This document shows, piece after piece, positions 1 to 14,021 of a DNA stretch of 64,000 nucleotides; position 1 is the stretch's first letter; each line of letters begins with the position of its first letter. The position numbers and the translations under genes are program-made. Source of the DNA: Serinus canaria (taxonomy: Eukaryota > Chordata > Aves > Passeriformes > Fringillidae); NCBI RefSeq assembly GCF_022539315.1, contig NC_066315.1, positions 91,738,990-91,802,989 on the forward strand, given 5' to 3'. The notes under the pieces were generated by a model. It had not been told where the DNA came from. It did not search any database and worked only from the letters and a program-made list of their open reading frames with translations.

Positions 1-2037
1 GACTGAATGCTTTTGGAGACAAGGTGGCCATGAGCAGTCGGATCCCTGGAACTGCAGCCTTTTGCTGCACACTGCCATGGACAGGCTGGTTATTGTGGTC
101 CAGCAGCCTTGGGTTATCATTGTAGGTGATCAACCCAAACAGGCAAAATGAGAGTGCTAACAAGCAATGAAGGAATATGCTGTCACCTGGCCAAATGAGC
201 CTGAAGAGATCTAGAAGACCTTTCCACAGCAAGCAAAGGAAACTAGCCAAAAGCCACTGTCTTCTTTGGGATGGTTTCTGCAAAGCTCTGAAGCTGAGTG
301 GCTCCAGATGCCACCAGCACAACACTCTGTCCTGTTCTGAATCTCAGTAGTGGGGCCACCACAAAGAGCTGCTTGTGGAGCTCATCACAATAATGTCACA
401 GAGAGGTTTTGCGGTTGGTTGGTTTTGTGTTTTGTTTTTTTTTCCTTAAAGGTCAAAACAGCTGAAAACTGCAAAAATGAATTTGTATCAAAATAATGTT
501 TTGCAAAATTGAAGACGAATGCAGTCCTTTGTCCAGCCGAGTATATAAACGGAGCTTCCTCCTGTGTCCTTGGAAGCAAGGGTAATCTTAATAAATAGTG
601 TTAAAGTGCAGATTTTTCATTGAACTGGAGGGGACAGAAGCAAAGAGCAGAAAGTTAAGACACCTGTTGCACACCTCCTTCAAAAGAATCTATATAATAC
701 TAATTGCAGGCTGTCATAAAAACTCTTATAATGCCTCGAAGGCATTGGGTCAATGTGTTAACAATTTGGTTCATATACTTAGTGGAAAATAAAGAGAAAA
801 GAACTTCAAGGTATGCTTGGTCACTGCAAACTTAAAACTTCAGCCATATAGTTTGATGAGTGGTTTTATGTTGGAAATTCCTTTATAGTTATAGGAAGAG
901 CAAAAAAAAAACCAACACCGATTCAGATCTAATATTGAAAAGTAACAGAGAGTGAACAAAAGAACAATTTGGAGTCCTTCCCCAGGAAGGAAGGAATTAT
1001 GGCTCTGCAACCAAAGGGCTACTTTTTCTTCCCTGCTTTCTTAAGACAAAATTTTGTGTTTAGTCTCTCTAAAAACATGCTCTTCAGGTGATGTCTGCTT
1101 CACTCATTCACTCACAGAAGTGTTAGGAAGGACAGCATCTGGGGAGAAACAAAGCCAGGAGCATTTATTGGAAAGCACTAACTATATCAGAAAGAGTACT
1201 TCAGATGCTGATTTAATTGAAATCAGGAATGTAGCTGGAGAAAAGAAACATTGCCAGCGTACCCTGGAGAGCAGTGCTGAAATATGTGCTACATTGACCA
1301 CTGACAATCCATAGAGAGCTGGCAGGTCACACTGTGCTGGCTCTTCTCCTTGTTTCCAGCTGCTAAATTACATTAAAGTCAGCTTAAAATTCATTAAATG
1401 CCTTCCTATTATTACTTTTCCATATAAGCAGTTGTTATAGCTGCTGAAGAGACATTGTGTGATGGTGACAGTGAAGAGAGAGACCTGAGTAAATATGAAT
1501 GGGAAAGGAGAGGTGATTTTGACCAGGAAAACGCTTGGGACCCTTCAGAATTTAACTGCTCTTCAAAAGATGAAAGCAGCTACACAGTAGATTGTGAATT
1601 CAGATGCTAAAATGCTCCAGAGATACGTTAATAGTGATTGTGGAGGTCACGTTTTGTTTGGCAGTTTTGCATAAATCCCGAACCAGTCAGAATGATCACT
1701 CTGTGAGACTGTCATTGCAATGATGCTGACCCGGTGTCACTGATAATTACAGGTAATTTCAAGTGCTGTCATTAATTTGCCTTTTTCAATCTCTCAGCAA
1801 AGCCTTACAGGCTTTGTCCTGTATATAATAGCATTGAAGGTAATACGATTTCTTCCATCAGGGATTTAAGGAATTGAATTTTACTCAGATTTTTTTAAAG
1901 GCTTAGCACTATTTCTTGCAGGTTTTGAAAAAAGTAGTTCTTTAGAAGTTTTCATCAATTTCAGTGGGAAGTTTTTTCCACAGCAGGATAGAGAGGAGAG
2001 AAACTCAGGTGTTACCTGAAATATAATTCACAGAGCT
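1..2037. other. Intergenic, no gene seen
   Basis: The sequence is AT-rich with short unconvincing frames. Positions 1640-1860 are unusually repeat-free, with several ATTA/TAAT-type sites, and could be conserved non-coding sequence. By human synteny NR4A3 would lie beyond the left edge. Confidence 0.5.
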
Positions 2038-2390
2038 CACAGAATGACTAGGCTGGAAGAGACCTTAAAGATCATAGATCCAACCCATGCCCTAACATCT
2101 CAACTAAACCATGGCACTGAGTGCCAAATCCAGTCTTTTTTTAAACACATCCAGTGGTGGTGACTCCACCACCTTCCTGGGCAGACCATTCGGAACTTTA
2201 TCACCCTTTCTGTAAAAAACTTTTTCCTAATATTTTCCTTGACACAGCTTCAGACTGTGTCCTCTGGTTCTGTCATCTGCTGCCTGGAAAAAGAGACCAA
2301 CCCCCACCTGACTACAACCACCCTTCAGGAAGTTGTAGGGAGTCAAAAGGTCACCTCTGAGTCTCCTTTTCTCCAGGCTAAACTCAGTTC
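2038..2390 (-). mobile_element. CR1 LINE 3' fragment
   Basis: It reads as the antisense of a CR1 3' end, starting with an agaat..ctggaagagacc tail and followed by the accatggcactgagtgcc and ccaggctaaac segments typical of avian CR1. It is 5'-truncated with no coding potential left. Confidence 0.85.
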
Positions 2391-5300
2391 AGAAGGAAAC
2401 CTCCTTTGCAGGTGGAAGTGGAGGAGAGAGCAGAGGTCCTTGCCTCCATGCCCACATAAACCTTTTTGCTTATATGATAATTTTTTAAATAAAATATCAA
2501 AACCAAAATGATTTTTTGTTTGAATGCTGGCCTTTAATGGCATGACACATGCAACAAAGAAGAATCAAGTGGCATGCAGTAAGTGCAGCTTCACCATCAA
2601 GAGAGAAATGGCAGGCCAAGCCCTGTCTAAATGTCTAAATACCACAAGTATTAAATGGTATTTTGAAGTCAAACATCTGGCACAGTGCTGTCCTTTCATT
2701 AGCTGCATCATCTGATGCACATGAGAAAAATGTATCAAAGGGCTTTCAACACCTTCTAGTCTGACTGAAAGAAAGAACCCATCCATTTTCCTGGGAGAGA
2801 AAAGTATCTACTGGAGGAAAAAACTCTTTTTAAATCTAAAAAAGAAGATATAAACCCTTTTTTTGTGACTCATATGACTTAGAGCTGTAAAGACTTTTTA
2901 AAATAGTATTTGCAGTTTCTGCAGGGAAGACTTTCAGAATAGCACCACTAAAAATAGAATCAATGCCTTTAAAGATTTACTGTCCATGCCCAGAAATCTT
3001 GAAAAAAGTAGAATATTAAAATAATATAGGTCCCAACAGAAAGCCTGCCTCTGCTTATCTTATAACTGGAGTCTGCATAGGAGATGCAGAGGTCCATCCA
3101 CTGGAGACCACTGCTCCATGCCATGCAGTTCCTCTGCATATGCAGTTCCCACTGGTACCACACTTGACCCACTCTACACAATGATGCTGCCAGCACACAG
3201 TAGTCATGTGTACTGTTACCTTATTCTAATCTTCACCAAATATTTGGAGCTGAATTTGGCTTGTCTGACAACTCAGGTGCAGCAGAAGATATGAAATTCA
3301 GTCTCCTGACTGTGAGTTCTATGAGTTGGGACTATAGCAGGAGCGGCCAAATCAGCTATAGCAAAGGTCAAGAAGAACAACACAAGACTGATGGGATCCT
3401 TCTCAACCTAAGGGTCTTCCGGGGAACTCAGTTAATCCTGCAGGTTTCTTCAGTGGAGTATCTGCCTCTGTGGAGAGAAGCACTGCAGAGCCACCAGCTC
3501 TCTTTGGGAGAACTCCTGTAATGTTCCAAGGTGGAGCTGTTCTGCCCCCGCATGGCAGGTCACTGGCAGAGCACGGAGCCAGACCTCCACTGCACGCTGA
3601 CAAACCCATCATCTCATGGCAAAGCATGCCCAAGATTCTATGCCACATGGAAGGGACCCGTGTTAGTGTTCAGAGCACCATGTTCTGTTACAGCTGCACA
3701 TGCCAGAAAATTGTAGGAGTGAGGCAGCTGAAAGGAGCCCATAAAAAATTAATGGCTGACATAAATACCAACCTCCAGACAAAGAATGGTCAGAAGGGAA
3801 AATGCAAGAGAACTGAAATCTGTGCCTTATTACAGGCTTTGTGACAGGTTCTCATTTGGAGTACTGATTTTAAAATATCAGGTATTAAAGACAGGTTTTA
3901 GACAGGATGCAAACTTGGCTTCTGGAAGCAGAGACCATACCTGTTTATAAAATGCAACTGGGAAGAAAGTCCTAATGATGCTAACTACTCCACAGAAGCA
4001 AAGAATGAAATACAGAGACAGAAGCAGGAGAAGGATGGAGTTAAAAGTTTCTGAGGAGGAATCCAGACAGCCTTTTAGGGAAAGAGAAAAACTATCTCAG
4101 TAGAGACAAGTAATTCACAGAGCATGGGAAGTTCAGTTCTCATGGTGAAACATTCCCATGAGACCAGACAGTCCATCCCATTATCCCCCAGGACAGCTTA
4201 GGCAACACCAGTAGTCACTGAGAGCTAAACAGGGTCTTGGCTGCATCCAGCTGACTCCTCTAAGAGTGGGAAGAAGATCGTGACTGTTTCCTGGCTACAT
4301 TCAAACAAATGTATAGAGCTTTTATGTGGGCAGGGGCATCTGGTTTTCACACCATATGCTACTCCTTTTGGAATATAAGTATATAGCTGAGTAAATGCAA
4401 AGGGTTGTTTATATGATGAGCATGAAACAGTCTGAAATGACACCAGAAGCCACTAGTAATAAATAAATTCTGCTTTTCGTCACAGGCTTCCAGATTCTCT
4501 TGGTAAACTTTTTGCTGATATGTTTGACCTTAAGTGAGATGGCCCTTGGACATAGATGGAGGAAAACACCATTACTTTTTAAGTATACTTGATACTTCCA
4601 GACATCCAAAATGTGACAAATGAAACAGAAAAACAAAACCAAAGTAAACCACAGGAAAAGCTCACAAAATTCCATCACATCCCAGTTGACATTCTCTCCC
4701 TGCAGCGCTTTCCATCAAAGATGCTATACTCATTCATTGGCAAGGTGGCCTCTTGCCATTTACTGTAAGGGAGCTGTGATCAAGTGAGTAAACACTACTC
4801 TTCATAAAAACCTGAAAAATAAATATTGTAAGTGGTGCAGAAGTGCAGAATTTAAGGGGGTGCCACAGGCTTCAGTAACCTGCGCTGTGGGATCCTTTCT
4901 GTCTTGAAAACGTTTCCATTAAAACCCTTCTTACAGAGAGCACAGTAAGGAACAGCACAGATTATTAGTATACAAAAGAATAAAGAAGAAAGAATTTCAC
5001 AGTCTGTGGTGACTGGCTTTATTAATTGTAGGCTGGGAGAAAAGATAGTCAAAATATAAACTACTGAAAACAAAGGGAAAGCATCTGCCAAAAGGAGATT
5101 ACACGTCTCAGACTGAAACTTCTGTGCATTGGTGTGTATATACATGTGTACATATTATTTGCTAATGTTGGCTTCAGTGCATTTCTTACTAATCTTACTC
5201 CTATGAAATGAAAGAATAATTTAAAAAAATAATGTTTTCCTATAAGAAGTTTGAAGAAAGATCTTGAGTGTGGTGTATTAGTTCTTGTTAAAGAGTACAA

Positions 5301-8300
5301 TCAGTGACAAATAATACGGGTGGTACGGGGAAAAGTCATACATACAACTGGCATGATGAATGTTCCTGACAAGAAATCTTTGAAGAGTGTCGTCCAGCAG
5401 AGAAAGACTGAAATAGTGCCAGACATGATACATAAAGACAGGACATAGTGCAACTGTGCAGAGAAAGTGATACAAGGATCTGTTTCTAGCCAAGAAAGGC
5501 ATTTGTGATTAACCAGTAGCTGGTGGACATTTGCCATTCCAAGCCATAATAACAACTTTCAATCAGACTGAGTTTCGAGTTTCCACAGAGAAACATCAAT
5601 ATTGATTCCCAATGGATTACAAAACACACACCTGACGTATCATGTATGCCCATAGATACATATCTATTTCTGTGAATACACTTCCAAATATTTAGGAGCA
5701 CAAATGCAGAGCCACTAATATATAGTTATGTGATTAGACATGGACGTAGTTAAGGGGTGGTTTTATATTTGCATCTGTAACTATAGATAAAATTTTGGCA
5801 CATTATAAAAACGCTGATATATATTAGAGGTTTCTTTCTATACCCAGAAGAAATAGGACTTACGTACATGAGATAAAGCTGTACGTAAATATCTGGCAGC
5901 CTGGCACACTGAGTAGGCCTGTGCTCTCACTGAAGGCTGGGGCTGAATTAATGTTAGTTTCCTTTCAACCATGACAGGGAAGGAGGAGGGAGGTCTGGAA
6001 AGCACCATCTGTTTTTCCAGATTGCTGTTAATCTGCCAATAATTCATATTGGATATAAAGAATTAATGCTATGGGAGAACACTGAAAAATATACAAAGCC
6101 TTCCGCTTCAGCATATGGAGCAAAGACCAGCAAAGAAGAGGCATCAGGTTGTCTTCCTGGGCCAGGAGGGTGAAATGCCCTCTGAAATTTGTCTTGTATG
6201 TTAAAGAGAATGGAAACACAGACAGATGTGGAAGAGGAAGGGAATGTTCCTCTGATAATCAAAGAAAGAAACCGAGCATTCATCAAAAAAACATTAAGAT
6301 TGGCCAAGCAACACCAAAAAAACAGGGCCCTGGCCCAGGCAATGCAGAGGAACAAATGATATCCTGGATGTGGGGAACATTCAGACTATGTTTTGTGAGC
6401 CCGTGATGGCTTCTCTGAGAACACACATTGTGAGCAGAAGGTCACACAAACGGAGCCTGAAGCCGCTTGGAAAGGGTGGCAAGGTGGCATCAGTGAGACA
6501 GCAAGACATAGGGTGATCCATCTGAGGTTAGGCACTCATCCAGGCTGATTGTGGATTTTACATTGACCAGAAAAGGTCGACATATGGTCTGCTGGGAAAT
6601 CCGCCAGCAAAACTACTGCTATTTTTGGATGGTTTTAATATAATTTTCAAGCTTTTCCTTATCTGTGCAGCTTTATTAGAGAAAGGAGTGATGGTTACCA
6701 CAAGGAGTGATCTCTGTGTTTTATGGCACCTCTGCCAATGTCAAGTTGAGCAGGAGCGAGCTACATACAGGTGACAATTCACTGAAATAGGACTGTTCTG
6801 TCCCATTTCTGCTGCACCTATCCAAGCAAACTGAGCAGTGGCAAGCAAACAGCCTTCCCACAAAAGCATGAGCACTCTTCTTTGCACATCTTTGGTCCAG
6901 GCCAAATGACATCCTGATCTCTAGTAACACTTCAAGAGCTAATGCAGGTCAACAGCCTCTCTACTGTGCTTCTGTGGCCTTCACACAAGCACACACTGCA
7001 TCTTTGGGGCAATTTGCCAGTTCCAGTGCTTGAATCCAACCAATACAAACAAGTATGAAGGCTTTTCCACAGGCAAACATGGTATTTTGGATCCATCCTT
7101 CTATTCCTGCCTATCCACAGTGACAGAGGGTCTTTACAGAGGTGAATAAACAGCATTTCAAAGATACTGCCTTTGCATTCCTACAAAGGTCCTCTGTGTC
7201 CATCCCATGCAGCATGAAATTGTCTTACAACAACATTTAATTTTCACACCAGAAATGAAAGGACTTATCTATGCTGACATTAGGAAAAGAAAATCACCCA
7301 CCTCTCTGAGGACAGAAAGCTGGTACAGCAACATAAGTGATCTGGCAGTTCTTGCATAAACAGGAAGAGAAGAATTCCACAAATTTGATGACATGTGGTC
7401 TTTATTTTCAGAGTTGTTTGATTGACGAGTGACTGTGAGGGGTGCTGTATACAGGGAGCTCTGCTGATGGGCCCTGTGATCCAAAGCTGGAAGGAGCTCT
7501 AGACTGGTATCACTGCTACCTGATGACAATTTTCTGGCTCTGAGGGCTATTTCTTCTGTCAGACATGCTGAATGCCATATCTCCTTCATTTCATATGTCT
7601 TTTTTTCTTAGGCTTTTTTTTCCCCTCTGAGTTTTCTTACAGTATAAAACGTGTGAATGGGTAAGGCTTGTACTCTTAAATCATGAATGTAGTGTCTCTG
7701 TTTCACTCAAATTTTTACAATCCTCACTTTAGACCCAGTAAAAAAATCTACCAGTAAAAAACTCTTTTATTCTCCTCTCTGGTAAGCTTAAGCTGCAGGT
7801 TAAGAACTTCTAGAAAGATCAGCTTTTGTAAAAAGACTACAAAAGTGGCAGGGGCCAGAGCCTAATGCCACACCTTCAGACCCTCCATCATGGGGGAGCA
7901 TGGACTAATGACTTGCTTTCCAGGAGCAGGAGAAAGTTAGTAAAAAAAAAAAAAATTTGAACCAAATAACACAGCCAGGGAAAACCAAAACAGGTAAGAT
8001 TTGATATACACAAGAACTTTAAGGGATTCTTTACCATGAAGGGGTCATGGTTTAAAGCTTTACTATTCTAGATACTAGCTTTTATTTCCACAGATGCACA
8101 ATGAATTTTAAGGGAAAAAAGTTGGCACATAATGTTCAGTTTACCCATGAATTGCAAAGCCTAAATTCTAGAAATAAAAGTTCTGGTTATATGAAATACA
8201 CTTATATTCCATCTATCCAAAGTATATGTTGTTTAACTTAGTCATTTGTTTTATGAAAAGAAAATGAAAGACATCATTTCTATAGCTGCTTAATGTTTTA

Positions 8301-9530
8301 TTCCTGGCTGGGTATTTGGACTAGGAAAACAACAGCTTTCCTTTTGGCTGTTAGTGCTTAATTATTCAATGTTAACAGCCAAGAAGTAAGCTGTTAGCCC
8401 TCCTCCTCTTCTTCACAGCTTTTCTTTCCCTCATGGGTCTAAATCTGTCCTTCACACATATGAAGAGCGGTTTGAGTTGTAGGGATTGCATTTTGGCCTC
8501 ACAGGAAACAGCCTATGGCTTACAATATTTCCTCTTAATATCCACGTGGCTTGTTCTCTAATCTTTTAAAACAACACAGTAGCAGCTTAATTTCCTGTCT
8601 TTGATGCTCTCCTTTAAATACCATCACAGACTCCTTCACAGATCTGCTCCCAAGCTAAGCTCTCTTGGTACAATTTCTGAAATGTGATGACTATTCTACC
8701 TAAATCACTGTACAAAGTGCTAGACAAAGTAAATAAGCTCCAAATCTAGTCAGTTTCCTTCTTCTTGCTTAGAAGCCTCAACAGAAGAAGACTTCACAAG
8801 ACCTAACCAGACTGACTTAAAGCACTTAAAAAAAAAGCACTTAAAAAAAAAAAAAAAGCAGCACTTAAAGGTTATCTTGAAACACGGCAAATACTGGCAT
8901 CAGAGGATTATGACTGCTTAAAACATCCCCAAATAACATCTCATAAATTAAACCACGTATTCAGAGTATTTGGGTCAAGTCCATGAAGGCCAAGTCCAGC
9001 AGTGTCATCCAGAGGAGTGTGTAAGCTGTGTTTTCCTAAAGACTCAAAAAAGTCATACAGCTTGCCTCTCTAGGAAGAGGGCTACTCATGACACAACCAC
9101 ACTCCTTCCTTGAGTACAGCTTTCATCTCTACCCTCATCTGGGAAAAAAAAAAATCTCTGGAAAGAGATTCATTTGCTCCAGCTAAGCATAACAAAAGGT
9201 GGGCATGTACCCCTTCAGGACAAGCCACCCCAGGATACTCTAGCTACATCAATCAGGGATACACAGTTCATGACTGTTCCCTTGCCTTTTCTACCAAATA
9301 ATTGCATTTAGGATATATTATAGACTGCTTGAATTCCCATCAGTCTGATAAACTTGAAAAGTTAAGGGCAAATGGAACACACCATATATACAAAGTCAGG
9401 ATCTTACTGTGAGTCTAGCTGAAGTCTTAACAGCCTAATGAAAGAATTACCTATCCAGTTACAATGACACTGATGCTTCACAGCTCAAATTACATTACTT
9501 AAAATTGTATAGATACAAACATTTTAGCAT
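2391..9530. other. Intergenic, no gene seen
   Basis: About 7 kb is AT-rich with scattered frames below 125 codons. The longest (3470-3844, plus) has no recognised similarity and no convincing splice context. Short A-rich runs occur at about 7938-7953 and 8828-8857, the latter with a repeated agcactta unit. No RNA genes were seen. Confidence 0.5.
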
Positions 9531-10900
9531 CACAGAATCATTAAGACTGGAAGAGACCTTAAAGATCATCTCATCCAATCATCAATCCAGCACCACTGTA
9601 TCACCCCAAAACCACAGCTTCAAGAGCCACAGGCAGATGCTTCTTCAACACTTCCTACCTACCAGCAATCCTACCACCCCCCCTGGATAATTTATTCTAG
9701 TGCCTAACCACACCTTCAGTAAAAGTTTTTTTCCTAATATCTAATTTTTTTTAATATCTAATCTGAACCTCCCCTAGCACAATTTAAGGCTCCTTCCTCT
9801 CATCCTTGCACTTGAAACATGACAGAACAGATTAATCCCCACCTCATTACAATCTCATTCCAGGGTGTTGCAGAGAGTGATGACAGCGTTTAGCCTGATC
9901 CTCCTCCTCATCAGGCTGAACACCAACATTTCCCTCAGCTAACCCTCATAACACTTGTGTTTGTGTTCCAGACCCTTCACCAGTTTTGTCACCCTTGTCT
10001 GGACACTTGCAGCACCTCAATGTCCTTTTTGAAGGGAAGGGCCCAAAACTGAACACAGGATTTGAGATGCAGCCTCAACAGTGCTGAGCAGAGCAGGATA
10101 ATCACTTCCTTTGTCCTGCTGGCCGCACTATTTCGGATACAAGCCAGGAACCCATTGGCATGGGCACACACACTGGATCACACTCAGTCGCCGTCAAACA
10201 GCACCCCCAGGTCCCTTCCTGCTGAGCAGCTTTCCAGCCACTCTGCTCCCAGCCTGCAGCACTGCCTGGGGTTGTTGCACTCTCATGGTTGAACCTCATG
10301 GAGTTGCCTTCAGCCCATCAATCCAGCCTGTCCAGGCCCCTCTGCAGATCCTTCCTGCCCTTCAGCAGATCACCTCCCACTTAACCAGGTAATGTCTGCA
10401 AATTTACTGAGGCGCACTTGATCCCCTCATCCAGGTTATTAATAAAGATATTAAGCAGGACTGGTCCCAGTACTGAGCCCTAAGGAATATCACTTGTGGT
10501 CAGCTACCAGCTGGATGTAATTCCATCCACCACAAGTCTCTAGGCCCAGCCATCCAGGCAGTTTTAGCCAGCAAAGGCTACACCTACACAGGCCATGAGC
10601 AGCCAGTTTCTGCAGGAGAATGCTGTGGGAGATGGTGTCAAATGCTTCACTGAAGTCTAGATAGATGAGCCTTTCCCTCATCTATGAAGTGTGTCACTTT
10701 ATCGTAGGAGATCAGGTTGGTCAAGCAGGACCTGTCTTTCCATCTCCTAAACAGGCCAAAGTCTGCCAGTCAGAAGTCCAAGGTGGCAGTTCTGCTGGCA
10801 CCACTCCTAACTTCACCCAGAATTGAAAACTATCTTTTTGTGGTCACTATGCCCAGGAAATACCAACCCATTTTTTTGGTGGTATGCTTTCCTTTCCACT
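9531..10900 (-). mobile_element. CR1 LINE, longer copy retaining part of the reverse transcriptase
   Basis: It begins with the antisense CR1 tail (cacagaatca..gactggaagagacc) and extends about 1.4 kb. The minus-strand frame at 10490-10681 contains YLDFSEAFDTISHSILL, which corresponds to the CR1 reverse-transcriptase segment YLDFSKAFDTVSH. The preceding and following parts are interrupted by stops and indels, so the element is inactive. The exact 5' boundary is uncertain. Confidence 0.88.
10490..10681 (-). pseudogene. Decayed CR1 ORF2 reverse-transcriptase fragment
   Basis: A 63-codon open remnant inside the CR1 copy carries the YLDFSEAFDTISH motif with its catalytic-region aspartates. It is truncated on both sides and continues only in other frames, so it cannot make an active enzyme. 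Confidence 0.8.
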
Positions 10901-13310
10901 GCACTCTGGGTCTTTACAAAGACAGCTTCAGAGCAGGGGAGAGGAGCAGTGAGCTCCTAGAGTTCAAATCTTTTGCCAGTACGATGCTGGTGGTTTCCTC
11001 CTTCTCAACTTGGAATCTGCTTGGAATCCTTTTTACATGTTTTCTAACACACTCTGCATCTTGCTCTTTCTTCACTTTTCTCCAACTCTATGCAACACAC
11101 GTGTAACACTGTTACATATGGTGCATAGTACATATGACAGATAATTAGTTCTTTTTTAATCCCTACCCGGTTTTACCCATTTCTAAAGATTTCCTTTCTT
11201 CAGTCGCTTGCAAGGGACCTCTGGTGAACTATTCACAGCCCTGGAGCCTCTGGTATCCTGTCCCTGTAACCCACAAGGTGCTTTATTCCACGATCAGTCA
11301 AACGCAGTTCATTCCACAGAGAATAAGTGCCTTTATTAATATCTTCTAGTTAACAAAAATATATAAGATTAGGTGTTATACCACACAGTTGTACAAAGCA
11401 ATCAAAAGTTAAAACAAAGTATTAGTTACATGGTCATTAGACAATCACTAATATGGATAAATAAGCTAATATAAATCTACAAGTAGCCCAAGACAAGTCC
11501 ATAGCAAACCCAACAGGTTCATAAGTCTTCACTGTTAACGTGAGACAAAGTCTGTGGCCTCTTACAATAAATGGAACCACCTTATCTACTTGGCTACAAG
11601 ACTACAGCTGTTCCTTGAACCCTGGAGATCACAAAGTATAGAACAGAAGAGTCTCCAGTAAAATTCTGAGCTTGAAAAAAACCTCTCAAGAATTCATGTC
11701 TTCAAATCAAGTCAACCTCTGGGAAGTGAAACGGACTGTGATGCAAATGATCTCTTTGAGATCAAATATTCAATTCAGACTAGATTAGAAGGGACTAGAC
11801 TTCATTACTCATCAGTCAGTCTCCATGACAAACGTCTGAATTACAAATTTGCCATCATACAGGAAACAAACACACATTTTTATTCATTGCAAAAGAAAAG
11901 CAAAACTGAAGACTTCATGGCTGTGAAGAGCACTTTAACACTCTCTTTGGTCCAAATGAAAGCTTACTTCTCACCAGAATGAAGTGATTGTACTCCTGAT
12001 AGAGGATGATTGCTCTTTCTCTAGCTCAAAATATGGAAATAAACAGTAGATCTGAGTCTTCAGGACAGTAAACACAATCCTGTCTCTGCTTGCAAATCAA
12101 AACATAAATGCAGATTTAGACTGAAGCTCACTGTCTCTGACCTCTCTAGTTCCATTTCAATGTATCACTTTGAAAAGTGTGTTACTTTGAAAAAAGTGAT
12201 TGTTACTGATTATGTAATGAAAGAAAGACACCTATGAAATCCCCATAATTCTTAGCTCAGCCTTTACTCTTTCATGGCTTTTTTTCTTGTGAGGTTCTCT
12301 TTTTTCAAGAGAAGTTACTATTAGATGTGGAGTCTCATAGTTCATGAAGAGGCCATGTGACCTTTACACCTATTACCTTCCAAAAATATGAGACTGTAAT
12401 TTCATGCTAACATGCTTCTGTTATTTTCAGGCAACTTCAACACCATCATTCTCATTTTCCTCTAAGCAGAGTCATTACAGAATTTGGTGAAGAAAATTCT
12501 AGCAGACAATGTTGCTGAGAGAGCTGTTAATCAGGGACCACTGAGTTAAGCCCTTCACAAACAGAGAGACTGCAATCCTGAACCACACAGACTGACTTCC
12601 AAGATCTGCTCTGGGTAGTTTAGCAAACATTCTCATGTTCTGAGTCTACAATGCATAGAAAAGAGGAGGCCAAACTTTTCAGGGCTTTGTCTTTCATTTG
12701 CAACCTCTCAACCACATTGATTTGAGTGACTCATCTCAAAATAAAGGGAACAGGTGAAAAAATAGTAATTATATCTGCAGAATTTTTCAAGAATCATAAT
12801 TTCCCCAAACAAGATTTCCTGTCTATCCCATGTAGTGTAAGTATTGCAAAAGCAAAGACATTTGCCTACAGATACAAAGCAGATTGGAAAAACCTTGCTC
12901 TTGTGATTGAAGAATGTCTCCACCTCTTAAATACTAGAAGTTGTTATTGATTTCCCCAGCAGATGGAGTAGCATGTACAGTTTTGATGATTCCTGCCGAC
13001 TTATTTATGGGACTTATTTATTTGCAATGCATACTAGGTTTTTACCTAATATCATGGAATTCTACTTGGTTCAGTCTATAAAAAAAAATCAAGTTCCAAA
13101 GACTGAATAATATAGCTGAGAAACTAAGAATCTTCTTTCTCTCCATAACTCTCCAAGACCTTTGAAAATCTGACGTAACTTTTATTGAGGTTCTGTTTTA
13201 TCTTCAGCTCTTTGCATCACCTGCTGTGCAGCAGAGCAGCAGAAACATAACAAGTTTCAGAGGATGCAGACATTCATCTAGGTGTCAAAAAGGGTCCACA
13301 AGAATTATAT
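10901..13310. other. Intergenic; holds the probable LTR, otherwise no gene
   Basis: Outside the LTR-like block the sequence is AT-rich with no convincing exon. A 129-codon frame at 10717-11106 begins inside the CR1 copy and has no coding character. Confidence 0.45.
11190..11650 (-). mobile_element. Probable solo LTR (avian endogenous retrovirus), boundaries uncertain
   Basis: On the minus strand the segment reads like an LTR: a TTATATATTT-type TATA element, AATAAAGGC and a second GAATAAAGC, ending GGGTTACA. A block at 11265-11566 starts TGTAA and ends TTACA. No clear target-site duplication flanks it, and no internal retroviral genes are seen. Confidence 0.4.
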
Positions 13311-13720
13311 AGTCATAGGATAATTCAGCTTGGAAGAGACCTTGCAAATTCATCTAGTGCAACCCTCTGTTACCTACACCTCAAAGGTAGGTCACTCATG
13401 AGATCAGACCAGGCTTCCCAGGGCTTTATCCATCAGATCTTGAAAACATCCAGTGGAAAAAGGAGCCTACTCAACTTCTAGGAGCAACCTTGGCTCAACC
13501 ATCCTCGTGGTGAAAAGCTATCTCTTTATAGCCAATAGATCTCGTTTCAACTCAACCCCATGGTTTCATGTCCTCCTGCCATGAAAAGACTGCCTTCAAA
13601 TTCTTCATGGCCTCTGTGTAGCTCTGGGAAGGACATTATTAATCCCCAATTTATCACTGTCTTTCCTATCACTGAGGGTGATCACATAAGGTGAGAGGTG
13701 GACACAGCCAATCTCTGCTG
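13311..13720 (-). mobile_element. CR1 LINE 3' fragment
   Basis: Antisense CR1 tail (ataatt..gcttggaagagacc) followed by the diagnostic caggcttcccagggct and tcttgaaaacatcca segments. It is old and diverged. Confidence 0.78.
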
Positions 13721-13970
13721 TAAACTGACATATTGTACCATTCTCTTCCTGTATTTCCTCATGCTCACAGCTCGTGCACAGGGTAACTCAGACGAACTTC
13801 ATACTTTTATGCCAAGCACAGCATTACATAGAGGAATATCTGTAACATAAGGACCCCAGAAATCCTGAATTCCAGCCTGACCTGTGTCACTGAATTGCTA
13901 TACAAAAAAGATTAAATTATTTCATTCCTACACTGCTTCTATGCAAGGACAGCATACATCTCACAGAAAA

Positions 13971-14021
13971 AAAAAATATATATATATATATTTTCAAGGT
14001 TCAGCCCATCTGAACCTTGAA
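13971..14021. repeat. (TA)n microsatellite beside a 12-bp hairpin
   Basis: A short A-run and TA dinucleotides (13971-13993) abut a perfect inverted repeat: arms 13993-14004 and 14010-14021 around the loop cccat. Both are short. Confidence 0.75.

Noticed and set aside
3470..3844. 124-codon plus frame
   Set aside because: No recognised similarity, an opposing frame over the same DNA, no splice or promoter context.
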